Source: a virus
Length of the DNA stretch: 42,706 bases
IMG/VR virus record: IMGVR_UViG_3300045789_000560
Coordinates: 1 to 42,706 of that record
Reading direction: 5' to 3' (one strand)
The position numbers and the translations under genes are program-made. The notes beneath the pieces were generated by a model that saw nothing but the letters and a program-made list of their open reading frames with translations, searched no databases and was not told the origin of the DNA. Below are positions 24,205 to 31,809 of the stretch, in pieces (positions within the stretch are counted from its first letter, which is position 1; every line of letters starts with the position of its first letter).

Positions 24205-24222
24205 CCCCGACAGTTGTCGGGA
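24205..24222 (-). promoter_or_regulatory. Predicted Mor/C-activated late promoter dyad (PI equivalent)
   Basis: On the minus strand CCCGACA-AC-TGTCGGGGCG lies upstream of the protease gene, matching 19 bases of the site at 31761-31778. In Mu the activator C binds dyads just upstream of Plys, PI, PP and Pmom. The same placement here, with a Mor/C-type activator in the genome, supports the call. A clear -10 was not identified. Confidence 0.6.
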
Positions 24223-24336
24223 TCAAGATCATGTGTCTGGACTGTTTTGGGGTGAGGCGCTCAGAGGCCCAGAGAGGGCCGTCTTTGGTCAGACGCTACA
24301 GCGAGCCGGAATTTTTCTCAAGGCCGCTCCTGACCC

Positions 24337-24357
24337 GTTTAAACCCTGTTTAACGGC
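24337..24357 (+). repeat. Dispersed GTTTAA repeat, copy 6
   Basis: GTTTAAACCCT followed by GTTTAACGGC, intergenic and therefore free of coding constraint. Confidence 0.55.
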
Positions 24358-24516
24358 GAAGCTCGCCTGCACCTTCGCTCACGATTGGCACTCCGCCCCA
24401 CCACCTGGTGCGGTTCGGTTGAAAATCCGGGGCAGATCGCCTATCTTTAGGGTGCGTCTGAGCCAAGCGGGCAGCCGGTCTCGAGCCGCGAAGGAGACAC
24501 CGTCCTTCCAGACGCT

Positions 24517-25725
24517 TCATTCCCTCACCAGATCGACGCCGTCGCGCTCAAGAAGCCTGCGCCATTTGGCCAGCGTGGTCCGGTGGAAGGTGCTAAGGAA
24601 TATCTCATCGCCCGCCACCGTCCGCTTCAGGACCAGACGCCAGCGCCGATCGGCACCGCCTTCGACAATCAGGCTTTCGGTGCCCGTTGATGCCACCTCC
24701 CGCGCCACGGAACCGGTCTCCAGGAGATCAGCCACCCGAACGAACTCGTCGGCCGTCGCCTCGCCGTGTTTGCGGCGGGTCTTTTCTGCCGTGTAATCGG
24801 AGAACTGGACGACGCGGGTGCGCGCACCGATCGCCGAGGCCAGATCATCAGGCAGCATCGCCACCGGCACTGCGCCCCTGGCACTGCCCTCATGGATGCG
24901 CCGCAATCGCCAGCTCGCTGCCATGTCGCGCGCAGCTGCTTGCGCAATGGCCGGGTCAGCAGCGTCCAGCTTGCCAGCCATAAAACGCTCCATCTGGCGC
25001 TGACGATAAAGACCGGGGTTCATCTCCCAGCCGGGATCGATGCCAGAGGGGATGCGTTTGATCTCGCCAGTGCGGCGGTTGAGAACTTCGCGCATCGGGA
25101 TCTCGGGGCTGTCCGAGATCCCGCGCCGCTCGGCCTCGCGCCTGGTGATTTGGCGCACATGGCATTTGCAGCCCCAGCCATTGGGCGGATACCAGCTCTG
25201 CCAAAAGGGATCATCGACTGGCAGCACCAGCCCCTCTTTGGCCTCGTGGTGTGGGCGATGGTGTTCACTGGGGCCGAGCAGATAGACCAGGTAAGGAAGC
25301 GCGCCCTTCGTGCGCTGGATGCGATCCCATTGCCCGGCGGCGCGGGCCGAGCGAATGTTCGCCCGGTAGATCGTTTTCAGACGGCGCGGGGTGCCAAGGC
25401 GGACATTGCGCACTTCGCCGGTGATCGGATCAACCTGTTCTTTGACGCCCCACCACCCGAGGCGGCGCAGGCGCGGCTTCAGCTCCTTGGCAAATTGCTC
25501 ATAGGGTATGCCCTCGTCGATGGCCTCTTGCAGTGCGCCCTGGATCGCCTCCAACACATCGACCTGCATTGCCTTGGCCACCGAGAAGGCGACCGCGTGT
25601 TCTTCAGGTTCGACATCCTGCCAGTCAAAGCTCGGCCGCAGCCCCTTGTTGCGGAAAAAGGACGCGACCTCGGGCGGCGCGCCGGGGTTGAATGCGTAGC
25701 CCGGCTTATCCGTGAACTCAGCCAT
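24517..25725 (-). CDS. F: Mu gpF-like head morphogenesis protein with nuclease-like C-terminus
   Basis: This 402-aa protein starts MAEFTDKPGYAFNPGAPPEV at ATG 25725. Its first about 250 residues are the Mu F domain, with IYRANIRSARAAGQWDRIQR and HRPHHEAKEG...WYPPNGWGCKCHVRQI, typical of SPP1 gp7/Mu F minor head proteins. The last about 100 residues (GARTRVVQFSDYTAEKTRRK...GDEIFLSTFHRTTLAKWRRL) look like a separate domain. It resembles the PBECR/barnase-EndoU-like RNase modules known to be fused to such proteins. The domain call is by eye. Confidence 0.85.
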   Translation of the reverse strand: MAEFTDKPGYAFNPGAPPEVASFFRNKGLRPSFDWQDVEPEEHAVAFSVAKAMQVDVLEAIQGALQEAIDEGIPYEQFAKELKPRLRRLGWWGVKEQVDPITGEVRNVRLGTPRRLKTIYRANIRSARAAGQWDRIQRTKGALPYLVYLLGPSEHHRPHHEAKEGLVLPVDDPFWQSWYPPNGWGCKCHVRQITRREAERRGISDSPEIPMREVLNRRTGEIKRIPSGIDPGWEMNPGLYRQRQMERFMAGKLDAADPAIAQAAARDMAASWRLRRIHEGSARGAVPVAMLPDDLASAIGARTRVVQFSDYTAEKTRRKHGEATADEFVRVADLLETGSVAREVASTGTESLIVEGGADRRWRLVLKRTVAGDEIFLSTFHRTTLAKWRRLLERDGVDLVRE

Positions 25726-27244
25726 CCTCGGCCTCGCCAGACGCACGGGATTTAACGGCGGCTTTAACGAGGGCTTCAATCATGGCTTTATCGCCCAGCT
25801 GGGGGAAGGCATCGGCGATGATCTTGCTGGCCTCATCGTAGCTCGATGCGCCTTCCAAAAGCGCCAGCACAGGCTCCAAGACATCGCCCATGACCTCTTC
25901 CCAGTCGGAAAAGAGGTCATCCTCGACCTCGTCAAGGTTGGCATACGGATCATCCGGTTCGGCGCGGTTGCGGGCCTCGGCCGTCTTAGCAGCGGGCTTC
26001 GCGCCGCCGATCACCTCGTCGTCATCATCAGGTTCTGAGAAGCCCAGCTTGGATCGCAGCTCCGATTGTTTGACGCGCAGGCCCTGGCTGATCATGCGGA
26101 AGGCGTTCTTCATGATCATGTCGGTGTCTTCGACTTCCTCGACGACGATCGACAGCCGGGGATAACGTCCCTGGACGCCGTAGTTGAGATCGACATAGGG
26201 CTTGACCAGGTCGCGGTTCAACGTGCCAGAAACCGAGCGCGCATCTGATTGGGCCACGTCATGGCGCACCTCATTATGCACCTGCGCCTGCGCCATCGAA
26301 GAGCCGTTGTCCGAGGTCATGGTCTGGCCCAACACGGCCTTCGATGTTTGCTCATCCACCCAGCGGGCAAGCTTCTCGAAGATGTCGTTACCAGGGCCGC
26401 CAGCAACCTGCTCAAAGTCGATCCGCATACTGTCGGGCAAAACGGCGGCTGCATCGGTACCGATATTGGCGACGGCGGTAAAGAGCGTTTCGACATCATC
26501 AGCCGTGGCGCTGGCCCCATACCGACCGAGGCGAAGCGGCAGACCATAGGTTTCCACGAAGGCGATCCAGTCCTTCAGCGTGTAGCTTTTGCACATCCAG
26601 CCAAAGGCTACGAGCCGGGCCAGACCACCCCGGCCGACCAACCCAGATTTGAGCTTGGCCTTGTGGCTGATCCACTTGAACGGCTCAAGCGCCAGACCGT
26701 TGACCATGTCGCGCTCGTCGATCAGACGAACCTCACGGCCCGTATCCCGATCGAACATGAAGAACCTGGGATCCCGGTAGATGAACTCCTCGATCCACCA
26801 CGTGCGTTTGCCACGCCCCCAGATCAGCTCGATCTGCGAAAAGCCTTTGCCAAGCGCATCAAGCATATCCTCGACCAGGTCTGTGAAGCTGTCATGCTCC
26901 GCCAGATTGGCGCGGACATCATCGGCGATCTTAACGTCTTGAGGATCATCCGAGGCGGGCTTGACAATTGGGGCCACCCCAGAGACCGCGCGCTTACGCA
27001 CACCCAGCACGGAAGCATAGTGGGCATCGCGCTCTTCCATCTCCTCGGCCAGCACCAGGTAGTCATAAAGGCTGCCCTCTGCGGCCGCTGCCAGAATGGA
27101 CGACAGGCGCGACGGGGTCAGACCGGAGGCGACAGAATGCGCCCAGGCAGTGCGGACGGACGTGATGCCAGGCTCGGCAATACGCTCGGTCAGAAGTTGC
27201 TTGCGCACCGGGCGCTCAAATTGGTCCACGAGTTGGTAGGCCAT
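25718..27244 (-). CDS. H: Mu gp29-like portal protein (DUF935)
   Basis: This 508-aa protein starts at ATG 27244 (MAYQLVDQFERPVRKQLLTE), which shares a base with the terminase stop and follows AAGGAG. DUF935 features include LTPSRLSSILAAAAEGSLYD, EEMEERDAHYASVLGVRKRA, WKDW-like YTLKDWIAFVETYGLPLRLG and KAVLGQTMTSDN. It forms the ring through which DNA is packaged. Length is normal. The C-terminus is acidic and helical. Confidence 0.92.
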   Translation of the reverse strand: MAYQLVDQFERPVRKQLLTERIAEPGITSVRTAWAHSVASGLTPSRLSSILAAAAEGSLYDYLVLAEEMEERDAHYASVLGVRKRAVSGVAPIVKPASDDPQDVKIADDVRANLAEHDSFTDLVEDMLDALGKGFSQIELIWGRGKRTWWIEEFIYRDPRFFMFDRDTGREVRLIDERDMVNGLALEPFKWISHKAKLKSGLVGRGGLARLVAFGWMCKSYTLKDWIAFVETYGLPLRLGRYGASATADDVETLFTAVANIGTDAAAVLPDSMRIDFEQVAGGPGNDIFEKLARWVDEQTSKAVLGQTMTSDNGSSMAQAQVHNEVRHDVAQSDARSVSGTLNRDLVKPYVDLNYGVQGRYPRLSIVVEEVEDTDMIMKNAFRMISQGLRVKQSELRSKLGFSEPDDDDEVIGGAKPAAKTAEARNRAEPDDPYANLDEVEDDLFSDWEEVMGDVLEPVLALLEGASSYDEASKIIADAFPQLGDKAMIEALVKAAVKSRASGEAEDG

Positions 27245-28635
27245 CACCACACTCCTTTCTGTGTCCGGAACCCGGCCGTCTGCTTAATGGGGCGACGAAC
27301 ATCTTTGCCTCCACCAGGTGGGACGGGGCGGTAAGCATAAGGTTGATACTCGGTCTCGGCGCTGGAGACGGCCAAGGCACCAGCCCAGAAACGGTCAGCG
27401 TGGCCATCGGTCTCGCCATCGGAGACCAGGCGACGGATGCCGGTCGGCCCCGCCACGGATTTGATAGAGTGAAGATCCGCGCGCAGCTTGGGATCCCCGG
27501 CCGGGACCAAGACGCGCCGATCCTGAAACGCCTCTTTGAACGAGGTCGCCATATCGAGCTTTGCGGCCGAGCTGAAGATCACACCTTCAACTCGGTCTTC
27601 GCCATGACGCCGCTTGGCATCCTCGACCGGCTTTTCGCCCATGCCGGTTTGATCCATGCGCAGACGCACCACGCGGTAGCGCCGGAACACATCATCGAGC
27701 AGCTCGTCCTGGCGAGCAAAGGTGATCCGCTTTTCAGCGATGATCTCACGGGTGACGAGCTGGCCGTCGACCAGCTCAAGCACCCATATGACAAAGAGGT
27801 CGTTGCGGGCCGCGATGTCCACGCCGACAAAGCACATACCACCCCGATACTGAGACGGCTGGCCTGCGTGAGTATCCTCGCAAGATGAGATCAAATCGTA
27901 GTCCAACCAGGCGCTGGCCGCGTCGAGCCATTTCAGCTCATACTCCTGCGCCCAGGCATCCTCATCAGCCATACCAGCGCGCAGCGCATCGATGTCGCGG
28001 GGGCAGCCCTGGGCCACGGCCTCATAGATATCGACGTGATGGCGGGACCAGATGTCATCCTCGCCCGTCATCAACTCGTAGAACTTGTTGCCCTTGCCAT
28101 TGGGGGTCGAGATCACACGCAGCTTCTGATTGCCCTTCGAGATCACCGGAAAGAGCGCCGACCAGATCGCACGGCTGTTCTGGTGGAAGGCGAACTCGTC
28201 CAGGACCACATTGGCAGAAAACCCACGCGCGGTGTCAGGGTTCGCGGGCAGCGCCGTCACCCGGCTGCCGCCTGGGAACTTGACCTCGAGCGCCTTATAT
28301 ACGGCGTCCGCCCCTTTGGCTTGGGGTGCGCGGAATTCGCTCTCGTGGTATTCCGGTTCGCCACCTTTCAACAGGGTGTTATAGGCCCCGTAAAACGCCT
28401 TGGTGATCGGCTTGATCGCCTCCTCCATCGCCTCGGCCGCTTGCCGTTCCCCACGGCTGAGGATCACCCAGCGGGCTTTGCGTCCGTCAATCTCGCCCTG
28501 GATGCAATCATCCACCAGCTCGCCGCAAGTGGTGAAGGTTTTGCCTGTCTGACGAGAGAACATGCCGATCTTGAAGCGGCTATCATCCTTCAGCCAGCGT
28601 TGCTGGTAGGGATAGAACTGGATGACTGGCTTCAT
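27244..28635 (-). CDS. Mu gp28-like terminase large subunit
   Basis: This 463-aa ATPase-nuclease drives headful packaging. Walker A-like SRQTGKT lies at 27-33 and Walker B VVLDEFAF at 143-150 (D146, E147). The nuclease part begins with CFVGVDIAARNDLFVIWVLE around 265-285. The start overlaps the end of the small upstream gene (ATGA). Size and order fit the Mu family. Confidence 0.93.
   Translation of the reverse strand: MKPVIQFYPYQQRWLKDDSRFKIGMFSRQTGKTFTTCGELVDDCIQGEIDGRKARWVILSRGERQAAEAMEEAIKPITKAFYGAYNTLLKGGEPEYHESEFRAPQAKGADAVYKALEVKFPGGSRVTALPANPDTARGFSANVVLDEFAFHQNSRAIWSALFPVISKGNQKLRVISTPNGKGNKFYELMTGEDDIWSRHHVDIYEAVAQGCPRDIDALRAGMADEDAWAQEYELKWLDAASAWLDYDLISSCEDTHAGQPSQYRGGMCFVGVDIAARNDLFVIWVLELVDGQLVTREIIAEKRITFARQDELLDDVFRRYRVVRLRMDQTGMGEKPVEDAKRRHGEDRVEGVIFSSAAKLDMATSFKEAFQDRRVLVPAGDPKLRADLHSIKSVAGPTGIRRLVSDGETDGHADRFWAGALAVSSAETEYQPYAYRPVPPGGGKDVRRPIKQTAGFRTQKGVW
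28364..28385 (-). repeat. Dispersed GTTTAA repeat, copy 7
   Basis: Minus strand TATAACACCCT followed by GTTGAAAGG, within the terminase gene. Weaker than copies 3 and 6. Confidence 0.4.
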
Positions 28636-28850
28636 GCGCGCGCCTTTCGCTGCTTCCGCTCGCGTTCAATGCGCCGTTTTGTTCCTGCGCGGGCGGCAGA
28701 TGTTTCTTTGAAACGATAGGTTCTCTGCCACAAATCAACAGCCGTAACTGGCTGGAAGTTGCGGCCGGGGCGATCAATTCGTGATCGAACAACGCCCTTC
28801 CATCTAAAGCGTCGTGCGATCTTCTTGGCGATGCGCTTCAATAAACTCAT
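28632..28850 (-). CDS. Small basic hypothetical protein
   Basis: This 72-aa protein starts MSLLKRIAKKIARRFRWKGV and ends in an Arg/Lys-rich tail. It overlaps terminase (ATGA) and the gene before it. The high charge suggests nucleic-acid binding. It could assist packaging, but no family is recognised. Confidence 0.55.
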   Translation of the reverse strand: MSLLKRIAKKIARRFRWKGVVRSRIDRPGRNFQPVTAVDLWQRTYRFKETSAARAGTKRRIERERKQRKARA

Positions 28851-29182
28851 GCTCCGGCCTCGCGTGCTTCAGCCCAGGCGCTCATGTAACGCGCGGCAAG
28901 ACTGTCCTGCGCCGGATCATTGCCGAGCAGATCGGGTGCGAAGTCGGTAGGGCCAAGCCGCCAGAGGTGACGGCAGTGCAGTGAATTCACCACATCGCCC
29001 TCGGCGGGATAGACTTCGATCGCGCGGGCATCAAAACCCCAGACCTCATTCTTAATGGCCTGAAGCTGGTCCCAGGTGATCTTGCCGTCATGGATCACCC
29101 AAAGGTGGCCGATCGCATTGTCAACATGGACCTCGTAACCGTGGCGCTCTCCCCACAAGCTCTCGTCGTCATCGGACATCAT
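28847..29182 (-). CDS. Conserved-looking phage protein upstream of terminase
   Basis: This 110-111-aa acidic protein includes GHLWVIHDGKITWDQLQAIK and ARAIEVYPAEGDVVNSLHCR followed by HLWRLG, a pattern found in small phage proteins of the DUF7694 type. It overlaps neighbours at both ends. ATG 29182 and 29179 are adjacent and either may be used. Function unknown. Confidence 0.6.
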   Translation of the reverse strand: MMSDDDESLWGERHGYEVHVDNAIGHLWVIHDGKITWDQLQAIKNEVWGFDARAIEVYPAEGDVVNSLHCRHLWRLGPTDFAPDLLGNDPAQDSLAARYMSAWAEAREAGA

Positions 29183-29715
29183 CCAAACCCCATGATCTCG
29201 CGGGCCTTCTCAGCCGCCGCTCGGTCGATTTCGCCAGAAGCAACAGCCTGGTCGAGACGATCAGATTGCGCGGCGCGCTCAGCTTTCAGGATGCCGTCGC
29301 GCAGGCTGGTCGATCGGATCAGGTTGTTAAGTGCGGTGGTCAGGTCTTTCATGCCGCGCGGGTCAGGAAGCTGATCAGGATTGGCCAGCATCATCTGCAA
29401 GCGCCACTGGATCGTGGTGAGCTGCTGGAAGAGGGCCGAAGTCACATCAACCTCTTCCTTCAGGCTTGCCTCTTCCAGGAAGGCACGGATTTCGTCCTGT
29501 GCCTGCTCCTGCATCGCAGCATATTGCTGGAACTCCTGCCCATAGGCGTGAACGGCCGTCTTGCCGATCCGCAACTCAAGACCCTCGTCGGCAAGACGAA
29601 AGTTCAATGCTTCTGTCAGCTCGTCGTAGCCTGAGAACCCTCGGTCCTTCAGTTCATCCTGAAGCCATTGCCGAAATTCTTTCGGCAGCAAATCAATCTT
29701 GCGACGCGGCGGCAT
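29179..29715 (-). CDS. Mu gp27-like DUF3486 protein (probable small terminase)
   Basis: This 178-aa protein starts MPPRRKIDLLPKEFRQWLQD at 29715 after AAGGAG. DUF3486 features are FSGYDELTEALNFRLADEGL then IGKTAVHAYGQEF, followed by a helical coiled-coil part ending AAAEKAREIMGFG. In Mu-like phages this family is a candidate small terminase or DNA-recognition subunit. The N-terminal 63 residues are repeated in the gene just upstream with about 56 percent identity. Confidence 0.82.
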   Translation of the reverse strand: MPPRRKIDLLPKEFRQWLQDELKDRGFSGYDELTEALNFRLADEGLELRIGKTAVHAYGQEFQQYAAMQEQAQDEIRAFLEEASLKEEVDVTSALFQQLTTIQWRLQMMLANPDQLPDPRGMKDLTTALNNLIRSTSLRDGILKAERAAQSDRLDQAVASGEIDRAAAEKAREIMGFG

Positions 29716-30115
29716 CATCGGCTCCTTTGCGACGGCGGATTTCATCTTCGATGTAGAAGCGCGCCTTTTCGAGATCCTCGATCGCGTTGCCCTTCAGGTC
29801 AGCGCGCCAGATGTATTTGATCGCGTTGCCAAGGTTGAAACCCATATGGCGCACCACTTCGATGCACTCGATCCCGGAGGGATGAGACGTGTAGTGCTGC
29901 GGATGATTTACCGCTTCACCGCCATCGCGCAGTTCTTGCCCAAAGAGGTGAATGGCCGATTTGCCGATGTGTAGGTCCAAGCCTTGATCTGCCAGACGCA
30001 CATTCAGTTCGGCTGCGATCTCTTCATAGCCCGAGAACGCTCGCTTCCGTATCTCGTGCGCTAACCAAGACCGATGCTCTGCGGGGAGACGTGCAATTTT
30101 CTTGGGAGGCGGCAT
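29693..30115 (-). CDS. DUF3486 N-terminus fused to DUF3310-like domain
   Basis: This 140-aa protein has two parts. Residues 1-63 (MPPPKKIARLPAEHRSWLAH ... HIGKSAIHLFGQELR) are a copy of the DUF3486 HTH-like N-terminus of the next gene. Residues 68-130 read VNHPQHYTSHPSGIECIEVV, GFNLGNAIKYIWRADLKGNA and DLEKARFYIEDEI, the classical DUF3310 pattern of small phage proteins linked to nucleotide kinase genes. The start follows GGAGG. The fusion suggests tandem duplication and domain replacement. Function is unproven. Confidence 0.8.
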   Translation of the reverse strand: MPPPKKIARLPAEHRSWLAHEIRKRAFSGYEEIAAELNVRLADQGLDLHIGKSAIHLFGQELRDGGEAVNHPQHYTSHPSGIECIEVVRHMGFNLGNAIKYIWRADLKGNAIEDLEKARFYIEDEIRRRKGADDAAASQD

Positions 30116-30116
30116 G

Positions 30117-30416
30117 TCACGCCTCCGGCCGAGGACGCTGCACTCCGTCATGGCGGGCTTTGCCCTGGGCAATCTCGACACCGCGCGTGGTGGCGGTCAC
30201 GACGATGAAGTCGCCATGATCCTCGAAGGTCGCCATGCCTTGCTCTTTCAGCCAGGCTACTTCACCGGCCACCTGGTCGCGGGTGGAGGTGACGCCGAAG
30301 TTGTTGCAGACCTCGACCAGGATCGAGGCATTCGACGTGTATTCCGGGCTGTCTGAGAGGAACTTCAGGATCGTCAGGCGGCGATGCTTGGAAAGGGTGC
30401 TCACATAGTCGTTCAT
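30117..30416 (-). CDS. Mu gp26-like winged-helix protein
   Basis: This 99-aa protein has an ArsR-like winged-helix pattern: KHRRLTILKFLSDSPEYTSN, ASILVEVCNNFGVTSTRDQV and VAWLKEQGMATFEDHGDFIV. It matches the small proteins that follow the lysis genes in many Mu-like phages (Mu gp26 position). Its ATG overlaps the previous stop (ATGA). Its role is unknown; DNA binding is likely. Confidence 0.75.
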   Translation of the reverse strand: MNDYVSTLSKHRRLTILKFLSDSPEYTSNASILVEVCNNFGVTSTRDQVAGEVAWLKEQGMATFEDHGDFIVVTATTRGVEIAQGKARHDGVQRPRPEA

Positions 30417-30763
30417 TTACCTTTGCCTCCCTCGAGTAGGTGATCTTCGTGGCGGCTCACAATGGCCTCGAGGCGCGCCATGATCTTGGCGTTGCCTTCC
30501 ATCACCGCGCGCATTTCGTTGAGAGAGCCGGTCTGCTTGACCAGCTCGAGCTGAAGGGAGTGCATGTCGTCCTTGCCGGGCATGGTTTGGACGGTTTGCT
30601 CGATCGCGGCGATCCGGTTCTCGTGCCGGTCCATTCGTTTGGAACCATCGCGGAACCGTTCATCAACATCCTTTCGCCGATTGACGAAGAATGCGTAGAC
30701 CATTGCCGCAATAGACAATGCAAAGCTGGCAAGCTTAATGCCTGTATCAATATCGAAATTCAC
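30413..30763 (-). CDS. DUF2730 membrane/coiled-coil protein (Mu gp25-like)
   Basis: This 116-aa protein starts at GTG 30763 (NFDIDTGIKLASFALSIAAM). A single N-terminal membrane helix (8-27) is followed by a long coiled coil. That is the DUF2730 layout found after the holin in Mu-like phages. The topology resembles an inner-membrane spanin, and no other spanin gene is evident, so a lysis role is possible though not shown. Confidence 0.78.
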   Translation of the reverse strand: MNFDIDTGIKLASFALSIAAMVYAFFVNRRKDVDERFRDGSKRMDRHENRIAAIEQTVQTMPGKDDMHSLQLELVKQTGSLNEMRAVMEGNAKIMARLEAIVSRHEDHLLEGGKGK

Positions 30764-30766
30764 TTA

Positions 30767-31291
30767 TCAGCCCCTTTTCAGCTCTGAAATAATCGCGTCC
30801 TTGGATTTGGACCCGGCAGACGAGCCAAAAAAGAAATTGCCGACCTGGCTGGTCATGGTGCCAAGCGCACCGACCATGATGAGCAGAACCTCACTGCCCT
30901 GATCGGGAAGGCCAAAACGGAAGATGTAGGCAAGCACCCCGAAGAAACCGATGATGATGGCCAGGCCAAGAACCGAAGGCGTCCAGTCCTTCATACGCGC
31001 CTGCCGATCCCGCGCGCTGGCTCGGTCGTCAGCGGAGATGCGCTCGAGCTGGATATCGGCATCTTTGAGCTGCGCTTTGAACTCGTATTCAAGCTCCTTC
31101 AGCTTGACGAGATCAGTGCCACTGGCGGCGGCAACCGCTGCCTCGACCTCTTCGACACTGGCGTCGTCACGGCCGAGTATCTTTCCTGCGATGGCCCGCG
31201 TTGCCACACCGGCCAAAGGCCCGCCCAGAGCTGTTGCCACAGTGGGGGCAACCGTCGCCAGGATATCCTTGATCTTGTTCCCCTTGCTCAT
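30767..31291 (-). CDS. Holin-like protein
   Basis: This 174-aa protein has a Gly/Ala-rich N-terminus (ATVAPTVATALGGPLAGVAT), a charged middle, and two C-terminal membrane segments, SVLGLAIIIGFFGVLAYIF and EVLLIMVGALGTMTSQVG, followed by a charged tail. This is the layout of the 3TM-type holin family placed next to endolysins. It overlaps the amidase end by four bases. It would release the endolysin or trigger lysis timing. Confidence 0.78.
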   Translation of the reverse strand: MSKGNKIKDILATVAPTVATALGGPLAGVATRAIAGKILGRDDASVEEVEAAVAAASGTDLVKLKELEYEFKAQLKDADIQLERISADDRASARDRQARMKDWTPSVLGLAIIIGFFGVLAYIFRFGLPDQGSEVLLIMVGALGTMTSQVGNFFFGSSAGSKSKDAIISELKRG

Positions 31292-31707
31292 AGCCCGACC
31301 TCCTCAAGCCAGCTCGAAACCCGGAAGCCGGGACAGGCTTTGGCGGCGAACTCATTATGGCCGTGGATCGTGGCGTGAGGCAGCGCCAGCTTCAGGCCGT
31401 GCAACATGCCGACCAGCATGACCTTCTGGGCTTCGGTGAAATGCTCGTCGAACTGGTCGTCCGCAGAGCTGCCATGACCACCCATCAGGCAGATGCCCAG
31501 GGAGCCGGTGTTGTGGCCGCGTACATGCGCGCCGACGCGCGTTGCCGGTCGCCCGAACTCGATCACGCCGCTGCGGCGGATCACGGCGTGATAGCCAATG
31601 TCGGACCAGCCGCGTGCCTTGTGCCACTGGCGGATTTCTTTGACGCCGACATCCTGACCCGGATGGGTCGCGGCGCAATGGATGATGATCTTGGAAATGG
31701 GTCGCAT
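31288..31707 (-). CDS. Endolysin, N-acetylmuramoyl-L-alanine amidase (T7 lysozyme type)
   Basis: This 139-aa protein cleaves the amide between N-acetylmuramate and L-alanine. Zinc ligands are H10 (IIIHCAAT), H117 (IHGHNEF) and C125 (KACPGF). Y39 in IGYH and K123 match the catalytic helpers of T7 lysozyme. No signal peptide is seen, so export needs the holin. It is the first gene after the predicted late lysis promoter. Confidence 0.92.
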   Translation of the reverse strand: MRPISKIIIHCAATHPGQDVGVKEIRQWHKARGWSDIGYHAVIRRSGVIEFGRPATRVGAHVRGHNTGSLGICLMGGHGSSADDQFDEHFTEAQKVMLVGMLHGLKLALPHATIHGHNEFAAKACPGFRVSSWLEEVGL

Positions 31708-31760
31708 GATTGTCTCCGGGTTTTGTCCGAAAACCTAAGTCATGCCCCGCGACGGATACG

Positions 31761-31778
31761 CCCCGACAGTTGTCGGGG
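31761..31778 (-). promoter_or_regulatory. Predicted Mor/C-activated late promoter dyad (Plys equivalent)
   Basis: Perfect dyad CCCCGACA-GT-TGTCGGGG, 54 bases upstream of the endolysin ATG and just past the activator gene stop. It shares 19 bases with the site before the protease gene. No T tract follows, so a terminator is not the better reading. Confidence 0.65.
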
Positions 31779-31790
31779 TTACACGTCTTT

Positions 31791-31809
31791 GGCGTTAAAA
31801 GGGGAGTTT
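31791..31809 (-). repeat. Dispersed GTTTAA repeat, copy 8
   Basis: Minus strand AAACTCCCCTTTTAACGCC, overlapping the activator gene stop. Only one half unit is good. Confidence 0.35.

Larger units (their letters stand above)
24170..24516. other. 347-bp intergenic region before gene I
   Basis: It lies between the gpF stop and the protease start, the longest gap in the late region. It holds the dyad at 24205-24222, a dispersed GTTTAA repeat at 24337-24357 and a 56-codon leftward frame (24350-24520). That frame's ATG overlaps the gpF stop as ATGA, and it is Arg-rich (MKRLEGRCLLRGSRPAARLA...). The small frame is possible but unsupported by any family. Confidence 0.6.

Noticed and set aside
31761-31778. 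Intrinsic terminator after the activator gene
   Set aside because: The dyad has no T tract and an identical copy lies before the protease gene, so an activator site explains both better.
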